Of a stretch of DNA of 64,000 nt, positions 27,498-35,913 are shown one piece after another. The position numbers and the translations under genes are program-made. Origin of the DNA: Oscillospiraceae bacterium (lineage in GTDB: Bacteria; Bacillota; Clostridia; Oscillospirales; Oscillospiraceae); assembly GCA_018385135.1 (NCBI GenBank), contig JAHAWY010000011.1, positions 1 to 64,000 on the forward strand, given 5' to 3'. Position 1 is the first letter of the stretch. Each line of letters begins with the position of its first letter. The notes beneath the pieces were generated by a model. It saw only the letters and a list, made by a program, of their open reading frames with translations. It did not search any database and was not told where the DNA came from.

Positions 27498-29570
27498 ATG
27501 CGCACAAACCAAATGACGGAAACCGAAGCACTGGGTCAAAGCAGCGTAGGCAAGCTGCTGTTCAAGCTGGCCGCGCCCTGCATCGCGGCGCAGATAATAA
27601 ACCTTTTATACAACCTGGTGGACAGGATGTACATAGGTCATATCGAGGGTGTGGGCAAGGCGGCGCTTACGGGCGTCGGCGTGTGCCTGCCGCTTATCAT
27701 GATAATATCCGCCTTCGCGGCGCTGGTGAGCATGGGCAGTGCTCCACGCGCATCTATTTTTCTGGGAAAGGGCGATTTGGACACAGCGGAAAAGACCCTC
27801 GGCAACAGCGTGACACTGCTTGTTATCGCGGCACTGTCCTTAACGGCGGTATTTCAGCTTTTCTCAGAGCAGCTTCTCCTGCGCTTCGGGGCAAGCGAAA
27901 ACACTATCGGCTACGCGCTTGACTATATCCTCATCTACTCTTTGGGAACGATTTTCGTCCAGCTAACGCTGGGGCTTAACGCCTTTATCAGCGCACAGGG
28001 CTTTGCAAAGATCAGTATGCTGACGGTGCTTATAGGCGCGCTTTGCAACATCGCGCTTGACCCTGTTTTCATTTTCGCGCTGGACATGGGAGTTAAGGGT
28101 GCGGCGATTGCAACGGTCATCAGCCAATGCGTCTCCGCAATTTGGACAATTTGCTTTCTCTGCGGGAAAAAGACCACGCTTCGCATCAAAGGACAAAATC
28201 TGAAGCTGTCGCCAAAGATTTTTCTGCCCGGTCTGGCACTGGGGCTTGCACCTTTTATCATGCAGTTTACAGAGAGCGTGCTGGCGGTCTGCTTCAACAG
28301 CTCCCTGCAAAAATACGGCGGCGATCTGGCCGTTGGCGCAATGACTATCCTTACAAGCTGTATGCAGCTTTCCATGCTGCCGCTTATGGGTCTTGCGCAG
28401 GGCGCGCAGCCGATAATCAGCTATAACTTTGGCGCACGAAATGCACAGCGCGTGCGGCAGACCTTTCGCCTGCTGCTTATATGCTGCGTCAGCTACGCAC
28501 TTGTTTTCTGGCTGGCGGTGCAGCTTTTCCCGCAGGTATTTATCAGAATTTTCAATAACGAGCCTGACCTTGTCGCTTTCACCGTTCCGGCACTTAGAAT
28601 TTACCTGCTGATGACGGGGATTTTCGGCATTCAAATCGCCTGCCAGCAGACCTTTATCGCACTGGGCAACGCCAAAAGCTCACTCACCGTGGCGGTAATG
28701 CGCAAAATCGTGCTGCTGATACCGCTTATATACATCATGCCGAAGCTCGACATCTTCAGCAGCAAAACAACGGCGGTTTTTGCCGCCGAGCCGGTTGCGG
28801 ATTTTCTCTCTGTGGTCTTTACGGTGATTTTATTCTCCGCCCAGTTTAAAAAAGCTCTACGTTCCATTGAAGGCGGGGAGAACACCTCCTCGCAGCACAG
28901 GCAGAGCGCTCTTTTCCGTTTCGTGCGTGCGGCGGTGCGCCTTTTCACCCCGAAAATGGAGACCGTTTGGGAGCAGCCCTTTGCCGGTCGCGCCTCGGTG
29001 TTTGTATGCAACCATGACCGCGCATACGGTCCTATCGCCATGTGCGGACACTTTGACCTGCGCCAGGACATTCGCCCGTGGATAAACGCGCAGGTGCTAT
29101 CCATCAAGGAAATGCCAAAATACGTCCGCCAGGACTTCTGGTGGCGTCCCGACCGCTGGTACACACGCATTCTCGATTATACAATAGCGTATATCTTTGC
29201 GCTTATCCTGCCGCCCATCCTGCGCGGCAGCGACTGCATAGCCGTTCACCACGACACCGGAGTTATGGCGACTCTCAAGCAGAGCATGAAATACCTGTCG
29301 GACGGTAAGCTCCTGCTCCTGTTTCCGGAGCATCCTGCGGGCTACAATGCTTATGAGGAAAAAATTTTCGACGGCTTTGTATCCGTAGGTCGGCTCATGT
29401 ATTCACGCCGCAAGGAGATCGTCGATTTCTACCCCAGCTATGTAGACTGGAAAAACCACAAAATCTATATCGGCGCTCCCGTGAGCTATGACCCGGAGCT
29501 GGACTACAAGGAGCAGACCGTCACCATACCCGCAGCGGTGGAGAGCTTTTTCGCGCAACACCAGAAATAA
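27498..29570 (+). CDS. MATE transporter fused to a C-terminal acyltransferase-like (LPLAT-type) domain
   Basis: A 690-residue two-domain protein. Residues 1 to about 450 form a complete MATE transporter (twelve membrane segments in two halves). After a polar linker (about 455-475), residues 476-690 resemble lysophospholipid acyltransferases. They contain an NHDRAYGP segment near 504-511, where the family has N-H-x4-D-P, and an FPE block near 608. The motif I aspartate is replaced by glycine, so activity is uncertain. Possible roles are export or flipping of a lipid-like substrate that the second domain binds or acylates. I chose the ATG at 27498, after GGGAGAG, over an upstream start at 27465. 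It is divergent from marR. Confidence 0.85.
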   Translation: MRTNQMTETEALGQSSVGKLLFKLAAPCIAAQIINLLYNLVDRMYIGHIEGVGKAALTGVGVCLPLIMIISAFAALVSMGSAPRASIFLGKGDLDTAEKTLGNSVTLLVIAALSLTAVFQLFSEQLLLRFGASENTIGYALDYILIYSLGTIFVQLTLGLNAFISAQGFAKISMLTVLIGALCNIALDPVFIFALDMGVKGAAIATVISQCVSAIWTICFLCGKKTTLRIKGQNLKLSPKIFLPGLALGLAPFIMQFTESVLAVCFNSSLQKYGGDLAVGAMTILTSCMQLSMLPLMGLAQGAQPIISYNFGARNAQRVRQTFRLLLICCVSYALVFWLAVQLFPQVFIRIFNNEPDLVAFTVPALRIYLLMTGIFGIQIACQQTFIALGNAKSSLTVAVMRKIVLLIPLIYIMPKLDIFSSKTTAVFAAEPVADFLSVVFTVILFSAQFKKALRSIEGGENTSSQHRQSALFRFVRAAVRLFTPKMETVWEQPFAGRASVFVCNHDRAYGPIAMCGHFDLRQDIRPWINAQVLSIKEMPKYVRQDFWWRPDRWYTRILDYTIAYIFALILPPILRGSDCIAVHHDTGVMATLKQSMKYLSDGKLLLLFPEHPAGYNAYEEKIFDGFVSVGRLMYSRRKEIVDFYPSYVDWKNHKIYIGAPVSYDPELDYKEQTVTIPAAVESFFAQHQK

Positions 29571-29677
29571 ACAATCCCCCCTATGCTAAGAATTGCAGCT
29601 TGAGCGCATATCTATTCATTACACCCGCAGTTGACAATGTGTGCCGTTTCGCCGTGTACTCAAGCCGAAACGTCGAA

Positions 29678-29716
29678 AAAAGGGCATCTCTTTCTATTGA
29701 AAGAGATGCCCTTTTG
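29678..29716. terminator. Bidirectional terminator
   Basis: Sixteen-base-pair stem AAAAGGGCATCTCTTT / AAAGAGATGCCCTTTT with a six-base loop, placed between the converging fusion-transporter and EAL genes. Confidence 0.88.
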
Positions 29717-29747
29717 GTTTTTAAAGCTTTGCCTTGGCGCGTGTCCG

Positions 29748-32700
29748 TTAGGGATCAAGCTCGCTTTCCTCATGCAAAACGCAACGGTTGACGGAATCCT
29801 TCCTCGCCTGCTCAAGCGCTGTCTGCGCATTTCTTACAGCGTTGTCGTAATCACGGTTGAGCGGCGTTACAAGGCTGATGCCGACGCAGCAGTCAACAAT
29901 TACGCCCTCCGGCAGTTTGATATCATTTACGGCGCTCTGCGCCTTTATCGCCTTGGTGATAGCGATGGAGGAGGTGTTGATACCGCTCATAAGCACGATG
30001 AACTTATCGTCCTCGAAGCGCCCCACAACGTCCTGCTCCTTAAAGCTGCCCTTTATCTGCTGCGCCGCCTCCTTGAGAAGTGTGTTTGCGGTGGTCCAGC
30101 CGAGTTTGCCGACAATGCCGCTGAAGTTTTCAATAGAAAACAGCATAAGAGCCGAAATTGAGCTTGTATCGTCCAGACGGAATCGCTCTCTAATGAAGCT
30201 GTCGGAGGTGTCCGTGCTTAAAACGCCCGTTATCATGTCCAGATCCATCTTATGATGGAGTCCCTCCATGCTGGCGACAAACTCCTCAAGCTGCTTTTTC
30301 TCAGTGATGTCAAGACTGCAAAGCAGATGGCTGCCGCCTGATACGCTGACCACCGAGGAGGTTACCCAGCGAACGCCCTTGGGCGTGTTTATTCTGTATT
30401 CCTCGCTGAAAGGCAGCTTTATTGTTCCGTTTCTCAGCTCGCCGATCAAGCCCTCAATCATCAGGCGGTCATCGGAATAGACGACCTTGTCCAGCCATTT
30501 TTTCTCTGCCGTGTTAAGCGCATAGGTTTTAAACACGCGGCGAACGTGGTTATAGCTCAAAAGCCTGAACAGGTTGGTTTCAAAGTTGAATTCGTATATC
30601 TCGTCGTAAATGCTGTAAAGCGCGTCGCTGTATTTGTTAAGCTCCCGCTCCTGCTCCGCCCTAAGGCTTTCAGTGGCATCAAGGAAAGTAATGCACAGCA
30701 GCGGCTTTTCATCGCTGCCGCCGATGCGCTTGATAAGCCCCTTGATATGCATGAGCTTGCCGCTGTAATTATAGCGCCGCACCGAGAAGCTTTGAACCGT
30801 ACCCTTTGAAACCGCCGCGCGGCAGCAGTTGAGCAGCGGAAGCTGGTCGGCAACATAAATCTGCTCTATAACATTGAAAGAGGCTTTGCTGAAGGACGCA
30901 AGGTCGGGGTAGCCCATAAGCTCGTAATAGCGGCGGTTTACCCTTATCGCTTCAAGCCTGTTGTCGGAAAGCTCGTAAAGCCCAAAGCCGCCGACCATGC
31001 CATCCATAAGCGATGTCAGCAGGCTGTCGCCGCCCAAAACAGCGTTGATGCCATCAAGCGTGATGGTCTCGGGAAGCGGCTGTTTGACCGGCGCGGTGCT
31101 TTCTGCCTTGTTCAGCAGCTTTTCAAAATCGCCTCGCGCGATGGGTCTGGCGAAGAAATAGCCTTGAACCATGTCGCAGCCGAGCGAACGCAAGAATTCC
31201 ACCTGCTCTTTTGTTTCAACGCCCTCGGCAACCACGGGTATGCCCAGCCACTTCGCCATTCGGACAACTGAGGTGACAACAGTGCCGACCTTGCCGCCGC
31301 TCTCAAAGCCCTCAAGAAAGCGCATATCGATTTTGAGAACGTCAACGGAAACATCCTTGAGCATATTCAGCGAGGAGTAGCCGCTGCCAAAATCGTCTAT
31401 GGCTACGGAGAAGCCATATTTATGCAGTCTGTTGACCGCATCGTTGAGCGCGTCGGTCTCGTTGAAGAAGGCAGACTCCGTAAGCTCGATTTCGATATAT
31501 TTTTCCGGGACGCCGCTCTTTTTGACGATTTCACGAACCGTTTCCGGGAAGCCTGAGTCATATATATGAACGCGCGAGAAGTTGACCGAGATGGGCACAA
31601 GCTCCTCGTTTTTTTCCATTCGCTCTTTGAGCATAAGGCAAACACGCTCAAGCATATAAAAATCCAGCTTGCGGATAAAGCCGTTTTTCTCGAAAAGGGC
31701 TATGAAGCGTCCGGGTGGGATAATCTCGCCGTTGGGCTTCTTCCACCGCACCAATGCCTCCGCACCCGCAACGGTTTCAGAATCGGTGCGGTATTTAGCC
31801 TGATAAAAGTCAACAAATTCGCCGTTGTTCAGTCCGTTGATCATGTTGGCAACAAGCTCGGCGTCCTCAAGCTGACATTCGAGCATAGAGTCGTCATAAA
31901 CGGCGATGCCCAGCGAGAAGTTGCCCTTGACCGTTTCCTTGGCGACCGATGCCTTATCCATCATAGAGGAAATAAGCATACCGCGGTCGCTTATCTCATA
32001 CACTCCCGAGCAAAGGAAAAAGGGAAGCTGAGTTTCCTTTATGGTGTAATACGCGCGTTCGAGCGTTGCCTTGATCTCCTCAATGCTCTCGCCATACATA
32101 AGCCACGCGAAGCGATCTGCAAACAGGTGTCCGCAAACCTCGTTCGGCTTCATATAGCTGCGGGCGACCTCGGCAATGCGGCTCAACAGCTCATCGCCCT
32201 TATCAAAGCCGTAAAGAGCGTTGAAAGAGCGGAACGCAACTATTTCAAAGGATACCATTGCGCAGCATTTGTCCTCGGGGATTATGTCCAGCGCCTGCCG
32301 CGCACGGCTTTCAAAGCCGCGCTTTGTGTAAAGCCCGGTAAGCTCGTCAACATTTACAAGCTCAAGGAAGCGTTCTTCTTCCTTTTTAAGCTCTCTAAAT
32401 CGGCGCATGACCCAATAAATAATTACGGCTAGAAGCGCCAAAAGCAGCAGCAACGCGATTGCCGAGCTAAGACGCAGATTTTTCGTCTGCTCGCTGACAG
32501 CGGAGTCCAGCAGACTCATATCTGTCATTGTCATTATGTAGCAGCCGCTAATCTCCAGCGGGTAATACACGGCATATTCCATGTGGTCGCCTAAGCGATA
32601 TTGAGTTACGCCCTGCCCGCCGTTTTCTTTAAGGGTGCTTTCAAACGCTGAAGCGCCCTCGCTGACGAAAAGCCGAGAAAACAGGTCATCGCCCGGGGAA

Positions 32701-33287
32701 ATCTTATGCCCGTCGCCGAAATAAGCGATGACGCAGCCGTCAGCCGTGAACACAGCGCAGTCCCCCGTTCCGCCGGAAAAAGCGCCCGAAAGAGCGTCGG
32801 CATCACAAAGACCTACCACACGAATATTCTTTTCGCCTACCTTGGCGGGTACAAGCAGGGCAAGCGCGCAGCCGCTCTCGCCATCGCCACGCAGCAGCAG
32901 TGCGCCCTCATTACCCTCAGCCGCGGCGGCAGTCAATTCCTTTTCAAAGTACGCGGGTATATCGTTTCCGCCGAGGCTTATGATTTCCTCCTCGTACACG
33001 GCGGCTATGCCCGAAAAGCCCTCGCCGCGGCAAAGCTCATCCGCCTCGTCAAGCCCACCCGACACAAGAGCGTCCGCATGGAGCTTCAACGCCTGAGTCT
33101 GCTCACTGACGGCGGTATCGAAAAGCTCTTTTTCCTGCCGCGTCCAAGCATCGACCTGCATAGGCGCGGCGTTTTGAAGCTGCCGCGTTGCGCCCGCCGC
33201 GTAAGACACGATGCACAGCACAAGACCGGTCGCCAGCAGAAGCGGGAGCAGGAGAGATAATAAAGTTTTCGCTGTAATATGCTTCAA
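29748..33287 (-). CDS. Membrane c-di-GMP phosphodiesterase: sensor-GGDEF(degenerate)-EAL-PAS-GGDEF(degenerate)
   Basis: A 1179-residue signalling protein. Two membrane segments (about 8-30 and 280-300) flank an extracellular sensor domain. A first GGDEF domain (about 305-440) has FADRFA instead of GGDEF. An EAL domain (about 475-725) is complete, with EALVRW, ELTESAF, DDFGSGYSSL, KIDMRFL, EGVET and QGYFFARP. A PAS-like region follows, then a second degenerate GGDEF domain (REDDKF-type, EDDKF near 1092). It should therefore degrade rather than make c-di-GMP, with the GGDEF domains possibly regulatory. The start is a TTG after GAGAAGG. A structured leader precedes it. Confidence 0.9.
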   Translation of the reverse strand: MKHITAKTLLSLLLPLLLATGLVLCIVSYAAGATRQLQNAAPMQVDAWTRQEKELFDTAVSEQTQALKLHADALVSGGLDEADELCRGEGFSGIAAVYEEEIISLGGNDIPAYFEKELTAAAAEGNEGALLLRGDGESGCALALLVPAKVGEKNIRVVGLCDADALSGAFSGGTGDCAVFTADGCVIAYFGDGHKISPGDDLFSRLFVSEGASAFESTLKENGGQGVTQYRLGDHMEYAVYYPLEISGCYIMTMTDMSLLDSAVSEQTKNLRLSSAIALLLLLALLAVIIYWVMRRFRELKKEEERFLELVNVDELTGLYTKRGFESRARQALDIIPEDKCCAMVSFEIVAFRSFNALYGFDKGDELLSRIAEVARSYMKPNEVCGHLFADRFAWLMYGESIEEIKATLERAYYTIKETQLPFFLCSGVYEISDRGMLISSMMDKASVAKETVKGNFSLGIAVYDDSMLECQLEDAELVANMINGLNNGEFVDFYQAKYRTDSETVAGAEALVRWKKPNGEIIPPGRFIALFEKNGFIRKLDFYMLERVCLMLKERMEKNEELVPISVNFSRVHIYDSGFPETVREIVKKSGVPEKYIEIELTESAFFNETDALNDAVNRLHKYGFSVAIDDFGSGYSSLNMLKDVSVDVLKIDMRFLEGFESGGKVGTVVTSVVRMAKWLGIPVVAEGVETKEQVEFLRSLGCDMVQGYFFARPIARGDFEKLLNKAESTAPVKQPLPETITLDGINAVLGGDSLLTSLMDGMVGGFGLYELSDNRLEAIRVNRRYYELMGYPDLASFSKASFNVIEQIYVADQLPLLNCCRAAVSKGTVQSFSVRRYNYSGKLMHIKGLIKRIGGSDEKPLLCITFLDATESLRAEQERELNKYSDALYSIYDEIYEFNFETNLFRLLSYNHVRRVFKTYALNTAEKKWLDKVVYSDDRLMIEGLIGELRNGTIKLPFSEEYRINTPKGVRWVTSSVVSVSGGSHLLCSLDITEKKQLEEFVASMEGLHHKMDLDMITGVLSTDTSDSFIRERFRLDDTSSISALMLFSIENFSGIVGKLGWTTANTLLKEAAQQIKGSFKEQDVVGRFEDDKFIVLMSGINTSSIAITKAIKAQSAVNDIKLPEGVIVDCCVGISLVTPLNRDYDNAVRNAQTALEQARKDSVNRCVLHEESELDP

Positions 33288-33310
33288 TTTACTCAGCCTT
33301 CTCGAATAGT

Positions 33311-33347
33311 AAAAAACTCTTTTCTCCGCCGCAGAGCGGAAAAGAGT
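33311..33347 (-). terminator. Terminator-like hairpin in the leader of the EAL gene (candidate attenuator)
   Basis: Read on the minus strand, an eight-base-pair outer stem ACTCTTTT / AAAAGAGT (33316-33347) with a CCGC/GCGG inner stem is followed by six Ts. It ends about 25 nt before the start codon, inside the gene's own leader, not after a gene. Confidence 0.62.
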
Positions 33348-33438
33348 ATTCAGAATTCTAATAAAAGCGGACGACCTTCAGGCTCGTCCCAATATTAAAC
33401 GTAAAGGCAAAAACTGCCCATACTTCCAACGATTATAT

Positions 33439-33468
33439 ATTATACACTAAGTGTTAAATCACGGTCAA
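33439..33468 (-). promoter_or_regulatory. Promoter of the EAL gene
   Basis: Read on the minus strand: TTGACC (33463-33468), an 18-nt spacer, TATAAT (33439-33444). Predicted leader is about 145 nt, with hairpins at about 33405-33417 (GGCA/TGCC) and 33371-33390 (GGACGA/TCGTCC) before the terminator-like stem. Confidence 0.62.
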
Positions 33469-33680
33469 TGACTTTTTTCGTTAATATTCATTTCGTGCGC
33501 ATAATTGACATTATTTCCACAGTATTAGACAAAAGCTCACAAAAAGCGACAACATACGCTTTTTAAGGGCTTTTCCGAAAAAATCAGGCTGCCCGTGCGC
33601 AGTACATGAATATTTATTCAAAAACTGCCAATTTATGCACTTTGTATTCATCTCGCGACGGCTTGCTGTTTTTTCTGCAA

Positions 33681-33709
33681 AAAAAGCCCCCTACGTCTGT
33701 AAGGGGCTT
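33681..33709 (-). terminator. Terminator of tRNA-Val
   Basis: Read on the minus strand, AAAGCCCC / GGGGCTTT (with a 12-base loop) then a T run, immediately after the encoded CCA. The 33471-33680 stretch is otherwise AT-rich, holds one further small hairpin (33541-33564), and no gene. Confidence 0.8.
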
Positions 33710-33785
33710 TGGTGGACGATACAAGACTCGAACTTGTGACCTCCCGCACGTCAAGCGGATGCGCTACCAGCTGCGCCAATCGTCC
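33710..33785 (-). tRNA. tRNA-Val (anticodon GAC)
   Basis: A 76-nt tRNA with encoded CCA. The acceptor stem pairs GGACGAT with ATCGTCC. The anticodon stem-loop CCGC-TTGACGT-GCGG gives anticodon GAC. D and T arms (GCGCAGCTGGTAGCGC and CAAGTTCGAGTCTTG) are standard. Confidence 0.95.
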
Positions 33786-33859
33786 AAATTATCGGCGAAG
33801 ATGATTTTACACTAAACGCGCATGATTTGTCAATACCCGTTTTGTATTTTTTCGTGCAA

Positions 33860-34429
33860 TTACAGCACAAAAACCTCCACAGCGTGATACGCCACACCTA
33901 AAATGCCGCAGCAGATTATTGTTTTCAGCGCTCCCAGCCGCGTTTTGCGCAGCGTTAAAAAGGCAAGCAGCGCCAGCACCGCGCAGAACAGATCCGTCCC
34001 CGCAAGGGTGACGGCGGACTGCCCCCAAAGCGCCTCAGCGAGCACGTCCACGCCCGCTACAGCGATAAGCGCGGTGACGCCCGGCTTTAGTCCGGACAAA
34101 ATATCCTGCATAAACGAAAGCTGACCGTATTTTTTAAACAGCAGATATAAAACGCTTACTATAATAAACGGCGGCAGCATGAAGCCGAGCGAGGCAACAA
34201 CAGAGCCGGCAAAGCCCGCCGCCTTCATGCCGACAAAGCTTGCCGAATTGATGGCAATAGGGCCCGGCGTTATCTGCGAAATCGTAAGCAGATCCGAAAA
34301 CTCGGTCATGCTTAGCCAGCCGTTTTGCTCAACACAGGTCTGTTGAATAAGCGGCAGCGCAGCATAGCCCCCACCAAAGGCAAGAACACCAATATACATA
34401 AAGCCGAGGAAAAGCTGAATATAAATCAT
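33860..34429 (-). CDS. Chromate transporter-family protein, second half-size subunit
   Basis: A 189-residue membrane protein of the CHR (ChrA) family, half the size of full ChrA. The family motif region FGGGYAALPLIQQ and the later QITPGPIAINSASFVG block are clear. It overlaps the upstream half-size gene by ATGA (start at 34429), showing translational coupling; a GGAGGAGG site lies inside the upstream gene. An earlier in-frame start at 34450 is less likely. Half-size pairs probably work as heterodimers. The true substrate may be an anion other than chromate. Confidence 0.88.
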   Translation of the reverse strand: MIYIQLFLGFMYIGVLAFGGGYAALPLIQQTCVEQNGWLSMTEFSDLLTISQITPGPIAINSASFVGMKAAGFAGSVVASLGFMLPPFIIVSVLYLLFKKYGQLSFMQDILSGLKPGVTALIAVAGVDVLAEALWGQSAVTLAGTDLFCAVLALLAFLTLRKTRLGALKTIICCGILGVAYHAVEVFVL

Positions 34430-35013
34430 TTCGCGCGCCTCCTCCGCCATGCACCCAGCACCGCGCCGGCAGCGCCGCAGCCGATTATTACAAAAGCAAC
34501 GTTGATATCCAGCACAAAGGCGAGTAAAAACGCAGCAGCCATGATAACGATATAGGGTGCTTGATCCTTGCGCATATAAGGCGCGGCCATGGAAACGACC
34601 GTATCGGCAATCACAGCGGCAACACCCGCTCTCATGCCGCGAAAGGCGGCGGAGACATAGGCGTTATCGCGGATAAGCTCATAAAAAAAGCACACGGCGG
34701 ACAAAATCAGAACAGGCGGCAGAGCCGTTCCCAAAAGCGCACAGAGCGCACCCGCCAGCCCCTTGAGCCGATAGCCCATCAAAACTGTTGAGTTTATGAC
34801 CATAGCTCCGGGCGCAGACTGACCGAGCGCCACAAGCTCTGACAGCTCGTCCTGATCGATCCAGCCGAGCTTTTCGACAAAGCGCTCGCGCATCAGCGGT
34901 ATCATAACATAGCCGCCGCCGATGGTAAACGCGGATAAAATGAACGTATGCAAAAACAGACCCCCGCAGCTTGCCCTCCGACTGTTCGCTTTCATACGGC
35001 GCTCTCCTCTCAA
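34426..35013 (-). CDS. Chromate transporter-family protein, first half-size subunit
   Basis: A 195-residue CHR-family membrane protein, the first of a translationally coupled pair. It has TIGGGYVMIPLMRERFV and LGQSAPGAMVINSTVLMG, the same two signature blocks as its partner, so the two genes represent the two homologous halves of ChrA. It lies downstream of the zinc-ribbon protein on the same strand but after a terminator, so it is probably expressed separately. Confidence 0.88.
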   Translation of the reverse strand: MRGERRMKANSRRASCGGLFLHTFILSAFTIGGGYVMIPLMRERFVEKLGWIDQDELSELVALGQSAPGAMVINSTVLMGYRLKGLAGALCALLGTALPPVLILSAVCFFYELIRDNAYVSAAFRGMRAGVAAVIADTVVSMAAPYMRKDQAPYIVIMAAAFLLAFVLDINVAFVIIGCGAAGAVLGAWRRRRAK

Positions 35014-35028
35014 TCAGGATTTTTAAAA

Positions 35029-35059
35029 AGGCGGACGGCGAAATATACGCTGTCCGCCT
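35029..35059 (-). terminator. Terminator of the zinc-ribbon/Big-domain gene
   Basis: Read on the minus strand, a 12-position stem AGGCGGACAGCG / CGCCGTCCGCCT with one wobble or mismatch and a seven-base loop, then TTTTT. Confidence 0.85.
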
Positions 35060-35071
35060 ATGATATTATTC

Positions 35072-35674
35072 TCAGGTAACGTAGACCTTACACTCAACAG
35101 CCTTGCCGTACATTCTGGCGATTATTGAGCCTGTTCCCGTGCCGGTGGCGGTAACAAGACCGTTGCTGTCAACCGTGCAGATGCTCTCGTCGGTGCTTGA
35201 CCACTCAACCGGACCGACTACCTCGATTGGGAAATGGCTGGTGCCCAACTGCGTTGTGCTGCCGACGGAGGTCATAAATTCAGTTCGCTCATCGCCGAAA
35301 TAGGTTATCTTCAGCCAATCGAGCGCAGGCGTGGGAGTCGGCGTCGGCGTGGGGGTCGGCGTCGGCGTGGGACTAAGCTCAACGGAGGGAGTCGGCGTTG
35401 AGGGCGTGTCGTAATCGCCGCTGAGAGTGGTCGTTATGAGAACTATGACCGCAATGATAACGGCAAAAACGAGGCAAAGCCCAATAATGAGCTGCCAGCG
35501 TGTATTTTCCTGCGCTCGCGCTCCCGCCGCCGTTCCCCGGCGGACGGAGTCTGTGCTGGCAGGAGTCCTTCCGCTCGGCTTTTGCAGCCTTGCCCCACAG
35601 GACGGGCAGGTGGATTTAAGCGGGTTGCAGGGCTCGCCGCATTTGGGACACCTATATTTATTGGAGAGCGCCAT
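35072..35674 (-). CDS. Zinc-ribbon membrane protein with Thr-Pro linker and Big-like domain
   Basis: A 200-residue protein not assigned to a named family. In order it has a double-CxxC zinc ribbon (CPKCGEPC, CPSCGARL, residues 9-29), a polar stretch, one membrane segment (about 62-85), a Thr-Pro repeat linker (about 103-117), and a C-terminal bacterial Ig-like (Big-2-type) domain ending SIIARMYGKAVECKVYVT. The zinc ribbon would be cytoplasmic and the Ig-like domain outside, joined by the stiff linker through the wall. Function unknown; a surface or sensing role is inference. Confidence 0.75.
   Translation of the reverse strand: MALSNKYRCPKCGEPCNPLKSTCPSCGARLQKPSGRTPASTDSVRRGTAAGARAQENTRWQLIIGLCLVFAVIIAVIVLITTTLSGDYDTPSTPTPSVELSPTPTPTPTPTPTPTPALDWLKITYFGDERTEFMTSVGSTTQLGTSHFPIEVVGPVEWSSTDESICTVDSNGLVTATGTGTGSIIARMYGKAVECKVYVT
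35330..35374 (-). repeat. GC-rich tandem repeat encoding the Thr-Pro linker
   Basis: Repeats of six and twelve bases (units of the GGCGTCGGCGTG type on the plus strand) encode alternating Thr and Pro in the zinc-ribbon protein. Such repeats can change length by slippage in multiples that keep the frame. Confidence 0.75.
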
Positions 35675-35837
35675 TGCTTATACACCCTTTCTCTGTATAT
35701 AAAAAGCTCATTTTATACTATTATGATTAATATATACTACTACTTTTCGCACTGTTCGTCAAGCATATACGCTCGACGCCGAAACGTTAGGGGACGTCAT
35801 GCAGAAAAAATACATTGCGGAATTTGTGCATTTTTAC

Positions 35838-35866
35838 TTGCAATATCGGCGGCAAAATGTTATAGT
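35838..35866 (+). promoter_or_regulatory. Promoter of typA
   Basis: TTGCAA at 35838-35843, a 17-nt spacer, TATAGT at 35861-35866, about 48 nt before the GTG start. Confidence 0.7.
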
Positions 35867-35913
35867 ACGGTTTTGGTAAAATACAAATTCTATTGTAAAA
35901 AGAGTGAAGAACA

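Noticed and set aside
33288..33440. A known c-di-GMP riboswitch in front of the EAL gene
   Set aside because: I could not find the conserved class I or II sequence blocks, so I call it only a candidate structured leader.
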